Of a stretch of 64,000 nt of DNA, positions 8,721 through 18,265 are shown one piece after another. A program made the position numbers and the translations under genes. Source of the DNA: Nigerium sp. GTDB lineage: Bacteria > Actinomycetota > Actinomycetes > Propionibacteriales > Propionibacteriaceae. Each line of letters opens with the position of its first letter. The first letter of the stretch is position 1. The stretch spans positions 124,001 to 188,000 of the forward strand of contig JADJTH010000001.1 of the NCBI GenBank assembly GCA_016711325.1, in the 5' to 3' direction. The notes below the pieces were generated by a model. That model was not told where the DNA came from. It was given only the letters and a program-made list of their open reading frames with translations, and did no database searches.

Positions 8721-9263
8721 TCACTTACCAGCCTTTCCGACCTTGCGGCGAACGCGTTCGCCGGCGTAGCGCACGCCCTTGCCCTTGTAGGGCTCGGGCT
8801 TACGGAGCTTGCGGATGTTCGCCGCGACTTCGCCCACAGCCTGCTTGTCGATGCCCTGCACCGAGAAGACCGTTGGCTTCTCGACGACGAACGTGATGCC
8901 TTCGGGCGCGTTGATCACCACCGGATGGCTGAAGCCCAGCTGGAATTCCAACTGCTGCGGGCCCTTGCTGAGCACGCGATAGCCAACGCCCACGATCTCG
9001 AGCTTCTTCTCATAGCCCTCGGTGACACCGATGACCATGTTGTTGACCAGCGTGCGGGTCAGGCCGTGCAGCGAGCGCGCCACGCGCTCGTCGTTCGGCC
9101 GGGAGACCTCGATCTGGCCTTCGTCGTTGCGGGCCACCGTGATGGGCTCGGCGACGGTCAGCGACAGGGTGCCCTTGGGGCCCTTGATCGCCACGTCCTG
9201 ACCGTCGAGAGTCACCTCGACGCCTGCCGGAACCGCGATGGGGAGCTTTCCAATACGCGACAT
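8721..9263 (-). CDS. rplF: 50S ribosomal protein L6
   Basis: Large-subunit protein near the GTPase centre. It begins MSRIGKLPIAVPAGV and ends with the conserved RKPEPYKGKGVRYAGE segment; 180 aa is the usual length. Position between rpsH and rplR is canonical. Confidence 0.97.
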   Translation of the reverse strand: MSRIGKLPIAVPAGVEVTLDGQDVAIKGPKGTLSLTVAEPITVARNDEGQIEVSRPNDERVARSLHGLTRTLVNNMVIGVTEGYEKKLEIVGVGYRVLSKGPQQLEFQLGFSHPVVINAPEGITFVVEKPTVFSVQGIDKQAVGEVAANIRKLRKPEPYKGKGVRYAGERVRRKVGKAGK

Positions 9264-9282
9264 GTCTACTCGCTCCTCCCAC

Positions 9283-9690
9283 TCACCAGACGTAGGCGAG
9301 CACTTCGCCGCCTACGCTCTTGAGGTGTGCTTCCCGGTCGGTCAGCAGACCTTGCGACGTCGAGATGATCGCGACGCCCAGGCCACCGAGGACCTTGGGC
9401 AGCGCGGTGCTCTTCGCATAGACGCGCAGGCCCGGCTTGCTGATACGGCGCAGGCCCGCGATGGAACGTTCGCGGGAGTTTCCGTATTTCAGCGTAATGG
9501 TCAGGGTCTTGCCGACCTCGCCCTCGGCAGGCTCGGTCACCTCGTAGGACGAGATGTAACCCTGCTGCTTGAGGATCTCGGCGATGCCCACCTTGATCTT
9601 GCTGTGCGGCATAGAGGTCGAATCGTGGTACGCCTGGTTGGCGTTCCGCAGACGCGTCAACATGTCCGCGATCGGATCCGTCATTGTCAT
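9283..9690 (-). CDS. rpsH: 30S ribosomal protein S8
   Basis: Primary 16S rRNA-binding protein and, in E. coli, repressor of the spc operon. The protein (135 aa) starts with DPIADMLTRLRNAN and ends with the motif GVGGEVLAYVW-like SVGGEVLAYVW. Of two in-frame ATGs six bases apart, the upstream one at 9690 is better placed relative to an AGAGG site. Confidence 0.96.
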   Translation of the reverse strand: MTMTDPIADMLTRLRNANQAYHDSTSMPHSKIKVGIAEILKQQGYISSYEVTEPAEGEVGKTLTITLKYGNSRERSIAGLRRISKPGLRVYAKSTALPKVLGGLGVAIISTSQGLLTDREAHLKSVGGEVLAYVW

Positions 9691-9778
9691 GGCTTGTGGG
9701 GCCTCTTTTCTCGCAGGGGTTTCCCCGGGCGTCCGCCCGGGGACCTACCGCGTCAGGAATCGTGGGTGGTGGTGTCGC

Positions 9779-9964
9779 TCACCAGGAGGACTTGGTCACG
9801 CCGGGCAGTTCGCCGCGGTGGGCCATTTCGCGCAGGCAGATACGGCACAGGCCGAACTTGCGGTACACCGACTTGGGGCGTCCGCACCTGTTGCAGCGGG
9901 TGTACGCACGCACGGCGAACTTGGGCTTGCGGCTCTGCTTGACCTTCAGGCCGGTCTTTGCCAT
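9779..9964 (-). CDS. rpsZ: 30S ribosomal protein S14, zinc-binding short form
   Basis: A 61-aa S14 of type Z. Two Cys pairs, C24-x2-C27 and C40-x2-C43, form the zinc site, within RCNRCGRPKSVYRKFGLCRIC. This is the C+ paralogue; any zinc-independent form would be elsewhere in the genome. It sits in the standard place between rplE and rpsH. Confidence 0.97.
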   Translation of the reverse strand: MAKTGLKVKQSRKPKFAVRAYTRCNRCGRPKSVYRKFGLCRICLREMAHRGELPGVTKSSW

Positions 9965-9972
9965 CTGTCAGC

Positions 9973-10626
9973 TCAATTCTTCCTCGACAACTGCTTCTTG
10001 ATCTGGCTCTTCGAGCCGGTGAAGGCACGCTTACGCGCGATCGCCTTCTTCGGGTCGTTCTCGGGCGCCTTGAACGGAAAGCCGAGGTGCTTCAGCAGCG
10101 CCCGCCCCTCGTCGTCGGTGGTCGCCGAGGTCACGAACGTGATGTCCATGCCGCGCACGCGGTCGATCTTGTCCTGGTCGATCTCGTGGAACATGACCTG
10201 CTCGGTCAGACCGAAGGTGTAGTTGCCCTGGCCGTCGAACTGGTGCGCCGACAGACCGCGGAAGTCGCGGATGCGCGGCAGCGCCAAGGTCAGCAGGCGG
10301 TCGGCGAACTCCCACATGCGATCCCCACGCAGGGTGACGTGGCAGCCGATCGGCATGCCCTCGCGCAGCTTGAACTGCGCGATCGACTTGCGCGCCCGGG
10401 TCACGGTCGGCTTCTGGCCGGTGATCGCGGTCAGGTCGCGAACGGCGCCGTCGATGACCTTGGAGTCACGCGCGGCCTCGCCGACGCCCATGTTCACCAC
10501 GATCTTCACCAGACCGGGGATCTGCATGACGTTGTCGTAGGTGAACTGCCCGTTCAGCGCGTCCTTGATCTCGTCGCGGTACTTCTGCTTCAGGCGGGGT
10601 AGTTCCTTGACGGTGGTATCGGCCAT
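9973..10626 (-). CDS. rplE: 50S ribosomal protein L5
   Basis: 5S rRNA-binding protein of the central protuberance that contacts the P-site tRNA. Conserved segments VVNMGVGEAARDSK, GQKPTVTRARKSIAQFKLREG and RGMDITFVTSA are present. At 217 aa it is longer than E. coli L5 (179) because of a basic C-terminal tail (FTGSKSQIKKQLSRKN), common in actinobacteria. It is one base from rplX. Confidence 0.97.
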   Translation of the reverse strand: MADTTVKELPRLKQKYRDEIKDALNGQFTYDNVMQIPGLVKIVVNMGVGEAARDSKVIDGAVRDLTAITGQKPTVTRARKSIAQFKLREGMPIGCHVTLRGDRMWEFADRLLTLALPRIRDFRGLSAHQFDGQGNYTFGLTEQVMFHEIDQDKIDRVRGMDITFVTSATTDDEGRALLKHLGFPFKAPENDPKKAIARKRAFTGSKSQIKKQLSRKN

Positions 10627-10627
10627 C

Positions 10628-10996
10628 TCAGATCTCCTCTCCGGTGGCGCGCGCGACGCGGACCGAGCGGGTCGTGGTGTATTCCGAGCCGTCGGGACGG
10701 CGCTTGGTCACCTCGACGCGCTTGTAGCCGACGCGGGTGGTCTTGGCGCCCTTGCCGCTGCCGACGATCAGCGCGACGTTCGACGCGTGGATCGGCGCCT
10801 CGGTCTCGATGATGCCGCCGCTGTTCTGGCCGGCCTGCGGGTTCGCCGGTCGGTGCTTCTTGACCAGGTTGACGCCCTCGACGATCACCCGGTTCTCCTT
10901 GGGGAACACCGCGATGATCTCGCCGACCGCGCCCTTGTCGTCACCAGCGATCACCTTCACGGTGTCGCCCTTCTTGACGTGCAGCGAATGCGCCAT
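10628..10996 (-). CDS. rplX: 50S ribosomal protein L24
   Basis: Assembly initiator of the large subunit. The N-terminal KOW motif is visible (HVKKGDTVKVIAGDDKGAVGEI), followed by the VEGVNLVKKHRP segment; 122 aa. It lies one base after rplN and one base before rplE, so the three are translated as a block. Confidence 0.97.
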   Translation of the reverse strand: MAHSLHVKKGDTVKVIAGDDKGAVGEIIAVFPKENRVIVEGVNLVKKHRPANPQAGQNSGGIIETEAPIHASNVALIVGSGKGAKTTRVGYKRVEVTKRRPDGSEYTTTRSVRVARATGEEI

Positions 10997-10997
10997 C

Positions 10998-11366
10998 TCA
11001 GATCACCTCCGGGGCAAGGGAGATGATGCGCATGTAACGCTTGTCGCGCAGCTCGCGACCCACCGGGCCGAAGATGCGGGTGCCGCGGGGTTCGCCGTCA
11101 TTCTTCAGAATGACCGCGGCGTTCTCGTCGAACTTGATGTAGGAGCCGTCCGGACGACGGGTCTCCTTCACCGTGCGGACGATGACCGCCTTGACGACCT
11201 CGCCCTTCTTCACGTTGCCACCGGGGATGGCGTCCTTGACCGTGGCGACGATCTTGTCGCCCAGGCCTGCGTAGCGACGCTTCGAGCCACCGAGGACACG
11301 GATGCACAAGATCTCCTTGGCACCAGTGTTGTCGGCGACCTTCAGTCGCGTCTCCTGCTGGATCAT
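10998..11366 (-). CDS. rplN: 50S ribosomal protein L14
   Basis: Large-subunit interface protein, 122 aa, starting MIQQETRLKVADNTGAK with a conserved GGSKRRYAGLGD segment. It follows a 143-base gap after rpsQ (11367-11509), unlike the near-zero spacing elsewhere in the cluster. The gap may hold a promoter or processing site, but I could not identify one. Confidence 0.97.
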   Translation of the reverse strand: MIQQETRLKVADNTGAKEILCIRVLGGSKRRYAGLGDKIVATVKDAIPGGNVKKGEVVKAVIVRTVKETRRPDGSYIKFDENAAVILKNDGEPRGTRIFGPVGRELRDKRYMRIISLAPEVI

Positions 11367-11509
11367 GTCTTCTCCTCGTGTTTCGCCGGTTCCCTCGCGG
11401 GCCTGGCGGAACGGTTGACCGGGTTCTCGCGTCAGCGAGGCGGGTCGAAGGTGTCCACTGGTCGGGTTTCCAAGCCGGGGTCAGCTAGCCTTCGTCCGTC
11501 CGGTCGGGC

Positions 11510-11776
11510 TTACTTGGCCTTCTCGACGATCGCGACGAGGCGCCAGCGCTTGGTCGCCGACAACGGTCGGGTCTCCATGATCGTGACGCGGTCGCCCTTG
11601 CCCGCCGAGTTCTCCTCGTCGTGCGCCTTGAGCTTCAGTGTCTTCGTCATGACCTTGCCGTACAGGGCGTGCTTCACGCGCTGCTCGATGGCCACCGTGA
11701 TGGTCTTGTCCATCTTGTCGCTGACCACGACGCCTTCGCGCACCTTGCGCGCGTTGCGTTCAACAGTCTCACTCAT
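11510..11776 (-). CDS. rpsQ: 30S ribosomal protein S17
   Basis: Primary 16S rRNA-binding protein, 88 aa. The family core KVREGVVVSDKMDKTITVAIE and the C-terminal TRPLSATKRWRLVAIVEKA are present. It is the last gene of the S10-type sub-cluster before the 143-base gap. Confidence 0.96.
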   Translation of the reverse strand: MSETVERNARKVREGVVVSDKMDKTITVAIEQRVKHALYGKVMTKTLKLKAHDEENSAGKGDRVTIMETRPLSATKRWRLVAIVEKAK

Positions 11777-11788
11777 CAGGTTCGTGCC

Positions 11789-12019
11789 TTACTTCTGGAG
11801 GTCGGGGTCGTCGACGATGCCCAGGTTGCGCTCCTGGATCACGGTGTAAACGCGGGCGATGTCCTTGCGGACCTCACGCAGGCGTCCGTGCGACTCGAGC
11901 TGGCCGGTCGCGGCCTGGAAGCGGAGCGTGAACAGCTCCTCCTTCAGCTCGACGACCTTGTTGTTGAGCTCCTCGCGGCTGAGGCCGCGCAGGTCTGCGG
12001 CAACGAGAGAGTTCGCCAT
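11789..12019 (-). CDS. rpmC: 50S ribosomal protein L29
   Basis: Small two-helix large-subunit protein at the exit tunnel, 76 aa, with the family signature LKEELFTLRFQAATGQLE and KDIARVYTVIQER. The start ATG overlaps the rplP stop by one base (TGATG). Confidence 0.95.
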   Translation of the reverse strand: MANSLVAADLRGLSREELNNKVVELKEELFTLRFQAATGQLESHGRLREVRKDIARVYTVIQERNLGIVDDPDLQK

Positions 12020-12438
12020 CAGATCTCACCTGCTTCCCGCTTGATGAAGCGTGCCTTGAAGGGCAGCTTGTGAATGGCCAGCCGCATGGCCTCGCGGGCC
12101 ACGTCCTCCGGCACGCCGGAGAGCTCGAAGAGCACGCGGCCCGGCTTGATGTTTGCGATCCACCACTCGGGCGAACCCTTACCCGAACCCATGCGGGACT
12201 CCGCGGGGTGCTTGGTCATCGGACGGTCGGGGTAGACGTTGATCCACACCTTGCCGCCACGCTTGATGTGGCGGGTCATGGCGATACGAGCGCTCTCGAT
12301 CTGACGGTTGGTCAGGTAGGAGGACTCGAGCGCCTGGATGCCGTAGTCGCCGAAGGCCAGCTTCGTGCCGCCCTTGGCCATGCCATCACGCTTCGGGTGG
12401 TGCTGCTTACGGTGCTTGACGCGACGAGGAATCAGCAT
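12019..12438 (-). CDS. rplP: 50S ribosomal protein L16
   Basis: Peptidyl-transferase-centre protein, 139 aa. It begins MLIPRRVKHRKQHHPKR and contains the conserved ESARIAMTRHIKRGGKVWI and RMGSGKGSPEWWIA segments. It sits between rpsC and rpmC in canonical order. Confidence 0.97.
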   Translation of the reverse strand: MLIPRRVKHRKQHHPKRDGMAKGGTKLAFGDYGIQALESSYLTNRQIESARIAMTRHIKRGGKVWINVYPDRPMTKHPAESRMGSGKGSPEWWIANIKPGRVLFELSGVPEDVAREAMRLAIHKLPFKARFIKREAGEI

Positions 12439-12441
12439 GGG

Positions 12442-13254
12442 TCATGCTCCTTCGCTCTGCGCCGCCTCGACCGCGGGGGCCTCGGCAGCGGCTTCGGCGC
12501 GGCGGCGTCCGCCACGCTCGGGACGATCGCCGCGACCGCCACCGTCGCGACGCGGGCCACGGCCCGGACGACGCTGGCCGCCGGTAGCGGCGGCGCGGGC
12601 GGCCTTCTGGGCAGCACGCTCGGCGCGCGACCCGGACACGTCACCCTTGTAGATCCACACCTTCACGCCGATCCGGCCGAACGTCGTGCGGGCCTCGAAG
12701 AAGCCGTAGTCGATGTCGGCGCGGAGCGTGTGCAGGGGCACACGACCCTCGCGGTAGAACTCGGAGCGGCTCATCTCCGCGCCGCCAAGACGACCGGAGC
12801 ACTGGATCCGGATGCCCTGGGCGCCCGAACGCATCGCGGTCTGCTGCGCCTTGCGCATCGCACGGCGGAAGGCCACACGTGCTCCGAGCTGCTCGGCAAT
12901 GCCCTGGGCGACGAGTTGCGCATCGATCTCGGGGTTCTTCACCTCGAGGATGTTCAACTGCACCTGCTTGCCGGTCAGCTTCTCCAGCTGGGTGCGGACG
13001 CGCTCGGCCTCCGCACCGTTACGGCCGATCACGATGCCCGGCCGTGCGGCGTGCAGGAAGATCGTGACGCGCTCGGAGCGGCGCTCGATCTCGATGCTGC
13101 TGATGCCGGCGCGCTCGAGGTTCTTGGTCAGCCACTCGCGGATCTTGACGTCTTCGGCGACGAGCGCCGCGTAGTTCTTGTCCGCGTACCAGCGCGATTT
13201 GTGATCGGTAGTGATGCCCAGGCGGAAGCCATGGGGATTGATTTTCTGTCCCAT
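12442..13254 (-). CDS. rpsC: 30S ribosomal protein S3
   Basis: mRNA-entry protein with helicase activity in the 30S head. The start is MGQKINPHGFRLGI; a type-II KH domain occupies roughly residues 40-110 (RPGIVIGRNGAEAERV) and the C-terminal S3 domain follows. From about residue 210 there is an Arg/Gly/Ala-rich low-complexity tail, making the protein 270 aa, longer than E. coli S3 as is usual in actinobacteria. Confidence 0.97.
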   Translation of the reverse strand: MGQKINPHGFRLGITTDHKSRWYADKNYAALVAEDVKIREWLTKNLERAGISSIEIERRSERVTIFLHAARPGIVIGRNGAEAERVRTQLEKLTGKQVQLNILEVKNPEIDAQLVAQGIAEQLGARVAFRRAMRKAQQTAMRSGAQGIRIQCSGRLGGAEMSRSEFYREGRVPLHTLRADIDYGFFEARTTFGRIGVKVWIYKGDVSGSRAERAAQKAARAAATGGQRRPGRGPRRDGGGRGDRPERGGRRRAEAAAEAPAVEAAQSEGA

Positions 13255-13256
13255 GC

Positions 13257-13658
13257 TCAGGCTCCCTTCGTGCCCTTGGGCTCGACAACGACGGTGATGT
13301 GAGAGCCACGCTTGAGGATGCGGCTCGCGGAACCCTTGGCCCGCGGGCGAATCCGGCGCAGCGTGACGCCCTCATCGACGAACACCTGCGAAATGAACAG
13401 GTCGTCGACCCGCAGGCTCTCGGTGTGTTCGGCGTTGGCGGCCGCGGACGCGACCACCTTGTAGACCGGCTCGGAGGCCGCTTGCGGTGCGAACTTCAGC
13501 ACCGCGAGCGCCTCATTGACGCCCATGCCGCGGACGACGTCCACGACACGACGCACCTTGGTCGGAGACATCCGGACGTGACGCGCGATGGCGTACGAGC
13601 CGGGACGCTCCCCGAGCAGCGCAGCGCGACGGCTCGGCCGCGATTCGTTGTTGCTCAT
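13257..13658 (-). CDS. rplV: 50S ribosomal protein L22
   Basis: Exit-tunnel protein, 133 aa. The family core VRMSPTKVRRVVDVVRG is near residue 27, and the tunnel-lining beta hairpin is the segment VTLRRIRPRAKGSASRILKR. It follows rpsS and precedes rpsC. Confidence 0.97.
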   Translation of the reverse strand: MSNNESRPSRRAALLGERPGSYAIARHVRMSPTKVRRVVDVVRGMGVNEALAVLKFAPQAASEPVYKVVASAAANAEHTESLRVDDLFISQVFVDEGVTLRRIRPRAKGSASRILKRGSHITVVVEPKGTKGA

Positions 13659-13683
13659 GAAATCTCGTTCCTCTTCTCGTTCG

Positions 13684-13965
13684 TCAGCGCCGGCGCGACT
13701 TCTTGTCGTCCTTCACGTGCCCGCGATAGGTACGCGTCGGAGCGAACTCGCCCAGCTTGTGACCCACCATGGACTCCGAGATGAAGACCGGAATGTGCTT
13801 GCGACCGTCGTGGACGGCGATCGTGTGACCGATCATGTCCGGGCTGATCATGGATCGCCGCGACCAGGTCTTGATGACGTTCTTGGTGCCCTTCTCGTTT
13901 TGCACATCGACCTTCTTGGCCAGGTGCTCGTCGATGAAGGGGCCCTTCTTCAGGCTGCGTGGCAT
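13684..13965 (-). CDS. rpsS: 30S ribosomal protein S19
   Basis: 30S head protein, 93 aa, starting MPRSLKKGPFIDEHL and containing the conserved HNGRKHIPV-like HDGRKHIPVFI and VGHKLGEFAPTRTYRGH segments. Canonical position between rplB and rplV. Confidence 0.97.
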   Translation of the reverse strand: MPRSLKKGPFIDEHLAKKVDVQNEKGTKNVIKTWSRRSMISPDMIGHTIAVHDGRKHIPVFISESMVGHKLGEFAPTRTYRGHVKDDKKSRRR

Positions 13966-13983
13966 CTTTTACTTTCTCCCCGA

Positions 13984-14820
<837 letters not shown>

Positions 14821-14840
14821 TGTTCTTCAGTCCTTCTGCC

Positions 14841-15149
14841 TCAGGCGCCCTGGCCGAAGATGTCGATCCGCTGGCCCTCGGCGACCGTGACGATCGCGCG
14901 CTTGGTGTCGGGACGCTTGCCCGTCCCGTAGCGCAGGCGGCGGCTCTTGCCCTGGCGGTTCATGGTGTTGACCGCGGTGACCTTCACGCCGAATACCTTC
15001 TCGACGGCGATCTTGATCTCGGTCTTGTTCGCATCCGGCGCCACGAGGAACGTGTACTTGTTCTCGTCGAGCAGGCCGTAGCTCTTCTCGCTGACCACGG
15101 GCGCGAGCAGGATGTCGCGGTGGTCCTTGATCTTCAGGACGTTGCTCAC
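14841..15149 (-). CDS. rplW: 50S ribosomal protein L23
   Basis: Exit-port protein that docks trigger factor and SRP, 102 aa. It has the conserved ILLAPVVSEKSY, YTFLVAPDANKTEIK and LRYGTGKRPDTKRAIV segments. Its start overlaps the rplD stop by 4 bases. Confidence 0.97.
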   Translation of the reverse strand: MSNVLKIKDHRDILLAPVVSEKSYGLLDENKYTFLVAPDANKTEIKIAVEKVFGVKVTAVNTMNRQGKSRRLRYGTGKRPDTKRAIVTVAEGQRIDIFGQGA

Positions 15150-15823
15150 TTCTCGATCTCCTTGGCTTCGGACTCGGTGGCGACCGCCTTGACCGACTTG
15201 CCCTTGACCGGCCCGGCGGTAAACGCCTCGAGCGCGGCCTCGCTGAAGACCACGTCGTCGGCGACGACCACGTCGTAGGCGTTGAGCTGGTCGGCGGCGA
15301 TCAGGTGCACCGAGGCGACGTTGCGCAAGCTCAGCCAGGCCAGATCGTCGTTGCGCGACAGCACCACGAGAACACGCTTGCCGGAGATGGTCTCCATCGC
15401 CTTGAGGGCCGCCTTGGTCGACGGCTTGTCACCCTCGACGAACGACGCCACCACGTGGACGCGACCGTCGCGAGCACGGTCGGACAGCACGCCACGCAGC
15501 GCGGCGACCACCATCTTCTTGGGGGTGCGCTGGGCGTAGCCGTGCGGCTGCGGGCCGTGGACGATGCCACCACCGGTCCACTGGGGCGAGCGGCGCGAGC
15601 CGTGGCGTGCGCGACCGGTGCCCTTCTGGCGCCAGGGCTTCGCACCGCCGCCGCGGACCTCGCCGCGGGTCTTGGTGGAGTGGGTGCCCTGGCGGGCGGC
15701 GGCCTGCTGCGCCACCACGACCTGGTGGATCAGCGGAATGTTGGTCTGGACGCCGAACAGCGCTGCGGGCAGCTCGGCGGTCTTCGCGGTGCCGATGACG
15801 GCGACGTTGAGGGACTCGCTCAT
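15146..15823 (-). CDS. rplD: 50S ribosomal protein L4
   Basis: Exit-tunnel protein that represses the S10 operon in E. coli. The tunnel loop is the motif RGGGAKPWRQKGTGRARHGS; 225 aa is normal. It overlaps rplC by 4 bases at its start and rplW by 4 bases at its end. Confidence 0.97.
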   Translation of the reverse strand: MSESLNVAVIGTAKTAELPAALFGVQTNIPLIHQVVVAQQAAARQGTHSTKTRGEVRGGGAKPWRQKGTGRARHGSRRSPQWTGGGIVHGPQPHGYAQRTPKKMVVAALRGVLSDRARDGRVHVVASFVEGDKPSTKAALKAMETISGKRVLVVLSRNDDLAWLSLRNVASVHLIAADQLNAYDVVVADDVVFSEAALEAFTAGPVKGKSVKAVATESEAKEIEK

Positions 15824-16479
15824 GCCTGGGCTCCCTTCTTGGCGGCGGTGCGCACGACGACCAGCGCACCCTTGGGGCCGGGCACGGAGCCCTTGACCAG
15901 GATGAGGCCGCGCTCGGCGTCCACCGAGTGAATCGTGAGGTTCTGCACGGTGACCTTCTCGACGCCCGTGCGGCCCGCCATCTTCATGCCGGGGAACACG
16001 CGCGACGGGGTGGCGGACTGCCCGATGGAGCCGGGCGAACGGTGCTTGCGGTGCACGCCGTGGGTGGCGCGCAGGCCGTGGAAGCCGTGGCGCTTCATGA
16101 CGCCCGCGGTGCCCTTGCCCTTCGAGACGCCGGTGACGTCGACGACCTCGCCGGCCTCGAACACGTCGGCCGCGACCTCTTGGCCGAGGGTGTACTCGGA
16201 CGCGTCAGCGGTGCGCAGTTCGACGAGGTGGCGGCGCGGCGTGACGCCGGCGGCCTCGAAGTGGCCGGTCTCCGGCTTGTTGACGTTCTTGGGCTTCACG
16301 GCACCGAAGGCGAGCTGGACGGCGTTGTAGCCGTCGCTCTGCGGCGTGCGCACCTGCGTGACGACGCAGGGACCGGCCTGAATGACGGTGACGGGGACGA
16401 CCTTGTTGTTCTCGTCCCATAGCTGGGTCATGCCGAGCTTGCTGCCCAGGATGCCCTTGACGGTGCGTTCGTTGTTCAT
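15820..16479 (-). CDS. rplC: 50S ribosomal protein L3
   Basis: Early-assembling large-subunit protein reaching the peptidyl-transferase centre. GILGSKLGMTQLWDE lies near the N-terminus and the long loop carries SKGKGTAGVMKRHGFHG. The start is taken as the ATG at 16479 (219 aa, MNNERTVKG...), 9 bases after a GAGGT site; an in-frame GTG at 16494 would overlap the rpsJ stop. Confidence 0.97.
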   Translation of the reverse strand: MNNERTVKGILGSKLGMTQLWDENNKVVPVTVIQAGPCVVTQVRTPQSDGYNAVQLAFGAVKPKNVNKPETGHFEAAGVTPRRHLVELRTADASEYTLGQEVAADVFEAGEVVDVTGVSKGKGTAGVMKRHGFHGLRATHGVHRKHRSPGSIGQSATPSRVFPGMKMAGRTGVEKVTVQNLTIHSVDAERGLILVKGSVPGPKGALVVVRTAAKKGAQA

Positions 16480-16490
16480 GGCAGCGGACC

Positions 16491-16802
16491 TCACGGAAGC
16501 TTGATCTCGATGTCCACACCGGCCGGAAGGTCGAGACGCATGAGCGAGTCAACCGTCTTCGGCGTGGGGTCGAGGATGTCGATGAGCCGCTTGTGGGTGC
16601 GCATCTCGAAGTGCTCGCGGCTGTCTTTGTACTTGTGGGGCGACCGGATGACGCAATACACGTTCTTCTCGGTCGGCAAGGGCACCGGGCCGGCGACCTG
16701 AGCGCCGGTACGGGTGACCGTGTCGACGATCTTCTTCGCCGACGTATCGATGACCTCGTGGTCATAGGCCCGGAGTCGGATCCGGATCTTCTGTCCCGCC
16801 AT
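16491..16802 (-). CDS. rpsJ: 30S ribosomal protein S10 (NusE)
   Basis: First gene of the S10 cluster, 103 aa; also the NusE factor that links ribosomes to transcription and antitermination. The core KIRIRLRAYDHEVIDTSAKK and SREHFEMRTHKRLID are clear. The ATG at 16802 has AAGGA about 7 bases upstream; longer in-frame extensions lack conservation. The promoter should lie in 16803-17165. Confidence 0.97.
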   Translation of the reverse strand: MAGQKIRIRLRAYDHEVIDTSAKKIVDTVTRTGAQVAGPVPLPTEKNVYCVIRSPHKYKDSREHFEMRTHKRLIDILDPTPKTVDSLMRLDLPAGVDIEIKLP

Positions 16803-17165
16803 GGATATCCTTCTGATGAGTCGTGGCCAGGCCGCATCTTGCCTGCCCTCAGCGGGCCTCTCGGTTGAGAAACCCCTTGTCACTCCGACCCCCGCGCTCG
16901 GGCGTGTCGCGCCATTCAGGGCCGCACAAGATCGCGATCTCTCGGAATCTTGGTAGGGCCCGGCGGTGACCACCAGGGCTGCCGGAGAGGCTTTCAGGCG
17001 GAGCCGGAGGGGTTTCACGCCCCGCCGACCTTGCCGCCACCAGCGTCAAAGCAACTGCACAAGTGTGTCACGGACGCCCAGTGGCGGCAAATCGCCACCA
17101 CGGGGCCACTCTCGACTCGCGGTCGACAGCAACGACGCGCGGGCACAGGTGGGAGACTGGCGTCC
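16803..17165. other. Divergent intergenic region between rpsJ and serC
   Basis: These 363 bases must carry the promoter of the S10/spc cluster (leftward) and of serC (rightward). I found no pair of -35/-10 boxes convincing enough to place, and no gene. Confidence 0.6.
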
Positions 17166-18245
17166 ATGCGTGTCTACAACTTCTCCGCAGGCCCCGCCAT
17201 GATGCCGCTCGAGGTGCTCGAGCGCGCCCGGACGGAACTGCTCGACTGGCGCGGATCGGGCATGTCCGTGATGGAGGTTTCCCACCGCAGCAAGGCTTTC
17301 ATCGCCTGCGCGGCCGAGACGGAGGCGTTGCTGCGACGCATCCTGGGCATCGGCGACGACTACGCCGTGCTGTTCCTCCAGGGCGGCGCGTTCGGCCAGT
17401 TCGCCGCGCTGCCGCTGAACTTCTCGGCGCCGGGCCAGCAGCTCGCGTACGTCTGCACCGGCGACTGGAGCAAGAAGGCCGTCGCCGAGGCCCGCCGCTA
17501 CGGCGAGGTCGCGGTCGTGGCCGACGAGTCGGCGTCCGGCTTCACGACGCTGCCCGCCGCCAGCTCGTTCGCGGTCGACCAGGACGCCGCCTACCTGCAC
17601 TACACGCCCAACGAGACGATCCGCGGCGTCGAGTTCGACTACGTGCCGGACGCCGGGGCCGTCCCGGTGGTGGCCGACATGAGCTCCACCATCTTGTCCC
17701 GTCCGGTCGACGTGCCGCGGTTCGGCGCGATCTACGCCGGCGCGCAGAAGAACATGGGTCCCGCCGGGCTTGTGGTCGTGATCGTGCGCCGCGACCTGCT
17801 CGGCAAGGCGCGTCCCGAGACGCCGACCGTGTGGGACTACACGGTCCAGGCCGGCGCGGATTCGATGATCAACACCCCGCCGACCTTCGCCATCTACCTG
17901 CTCGGGCTGGTACTCGAGTGGATCGACGAGCTCGGCGGCCTGGACGCCATGGCCGCGCGCAACCGGGCGAAGGCCGAGGCGCTCTACTCGTTCATCGACG
18001 CCTCCGGCTTCTATTCCAACCCGGTCGAGGTCGGCGCCCGCTCGTGGATGAACGTCCCCTTCCTGGTCGCCGACCCGTCGCTCGAGAAGACGTTCGTCGC
18101 TCAGGCTGCGGACGCCGGGCTCACCAACCTCGCCGGGCACCGCTCCGTGGGCGGGATGCGCGCCAGCATCTACAACGCCATGCCACCCGAGGGCGTCACG
18201 GCCCTCATCGACTTCATGAAGGAGTTCGAGCGCACGCACGGCTGA
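17166..18245 (+). CDS. serC: Phosphoserine aminotransferase
   Basis: PLP enzyme of serine synthesis: 3-phosphohydroxypyruvate + Glu to phosphoserine + 2-oxoglutarate. The N-terminus is RVYNFSAGPAMMP. The PLP lysine is K195 in AGAQKNMGPAG, and D171 in VVADMSS contacts the pyridine nitrogen. The C-terminal GHRSVGGMRASIYNAM motif is also present. The length is 359 aa. The ATG at 17166 matches the family start; the upstream frame is not conserved. serA follows 20 bases later, so the two form a serine operon. Confidence 0.96.
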   Translation: MRVYNFSAGPAMMPLEVLERARTELLDWRGSGMSVMEVSHRSKAFIACAAETEALLRRILGIGDDYAVLFLQGGAFGQFAALPLNFSAPGQQLAYVCTGDWSKKAVAEARRYGEVAVVADESASGFTTLPAASSFAVDQDAAYLHYTPNETIRGVEFDYVPDAGAVPVVADMSSTILSRPVDVPRFGAIYAGAQKNMGPAGLVVVIVRRDLLGKARPETPTVWDYTVQAGADSMINTPPTFAIYLLGLVLEWIDELGGLDAMAARNRAKAEALYSFIDASGFYSNPVEVGARSWMNVPFLVADPSLEKTFVAQAADAGLTNLAGHRSVGGMRASIYNAMPPEGVTALIDFMKEFERTHG

Positions 18246-18265
18246 GGCCGTCCGCTCACCGCACC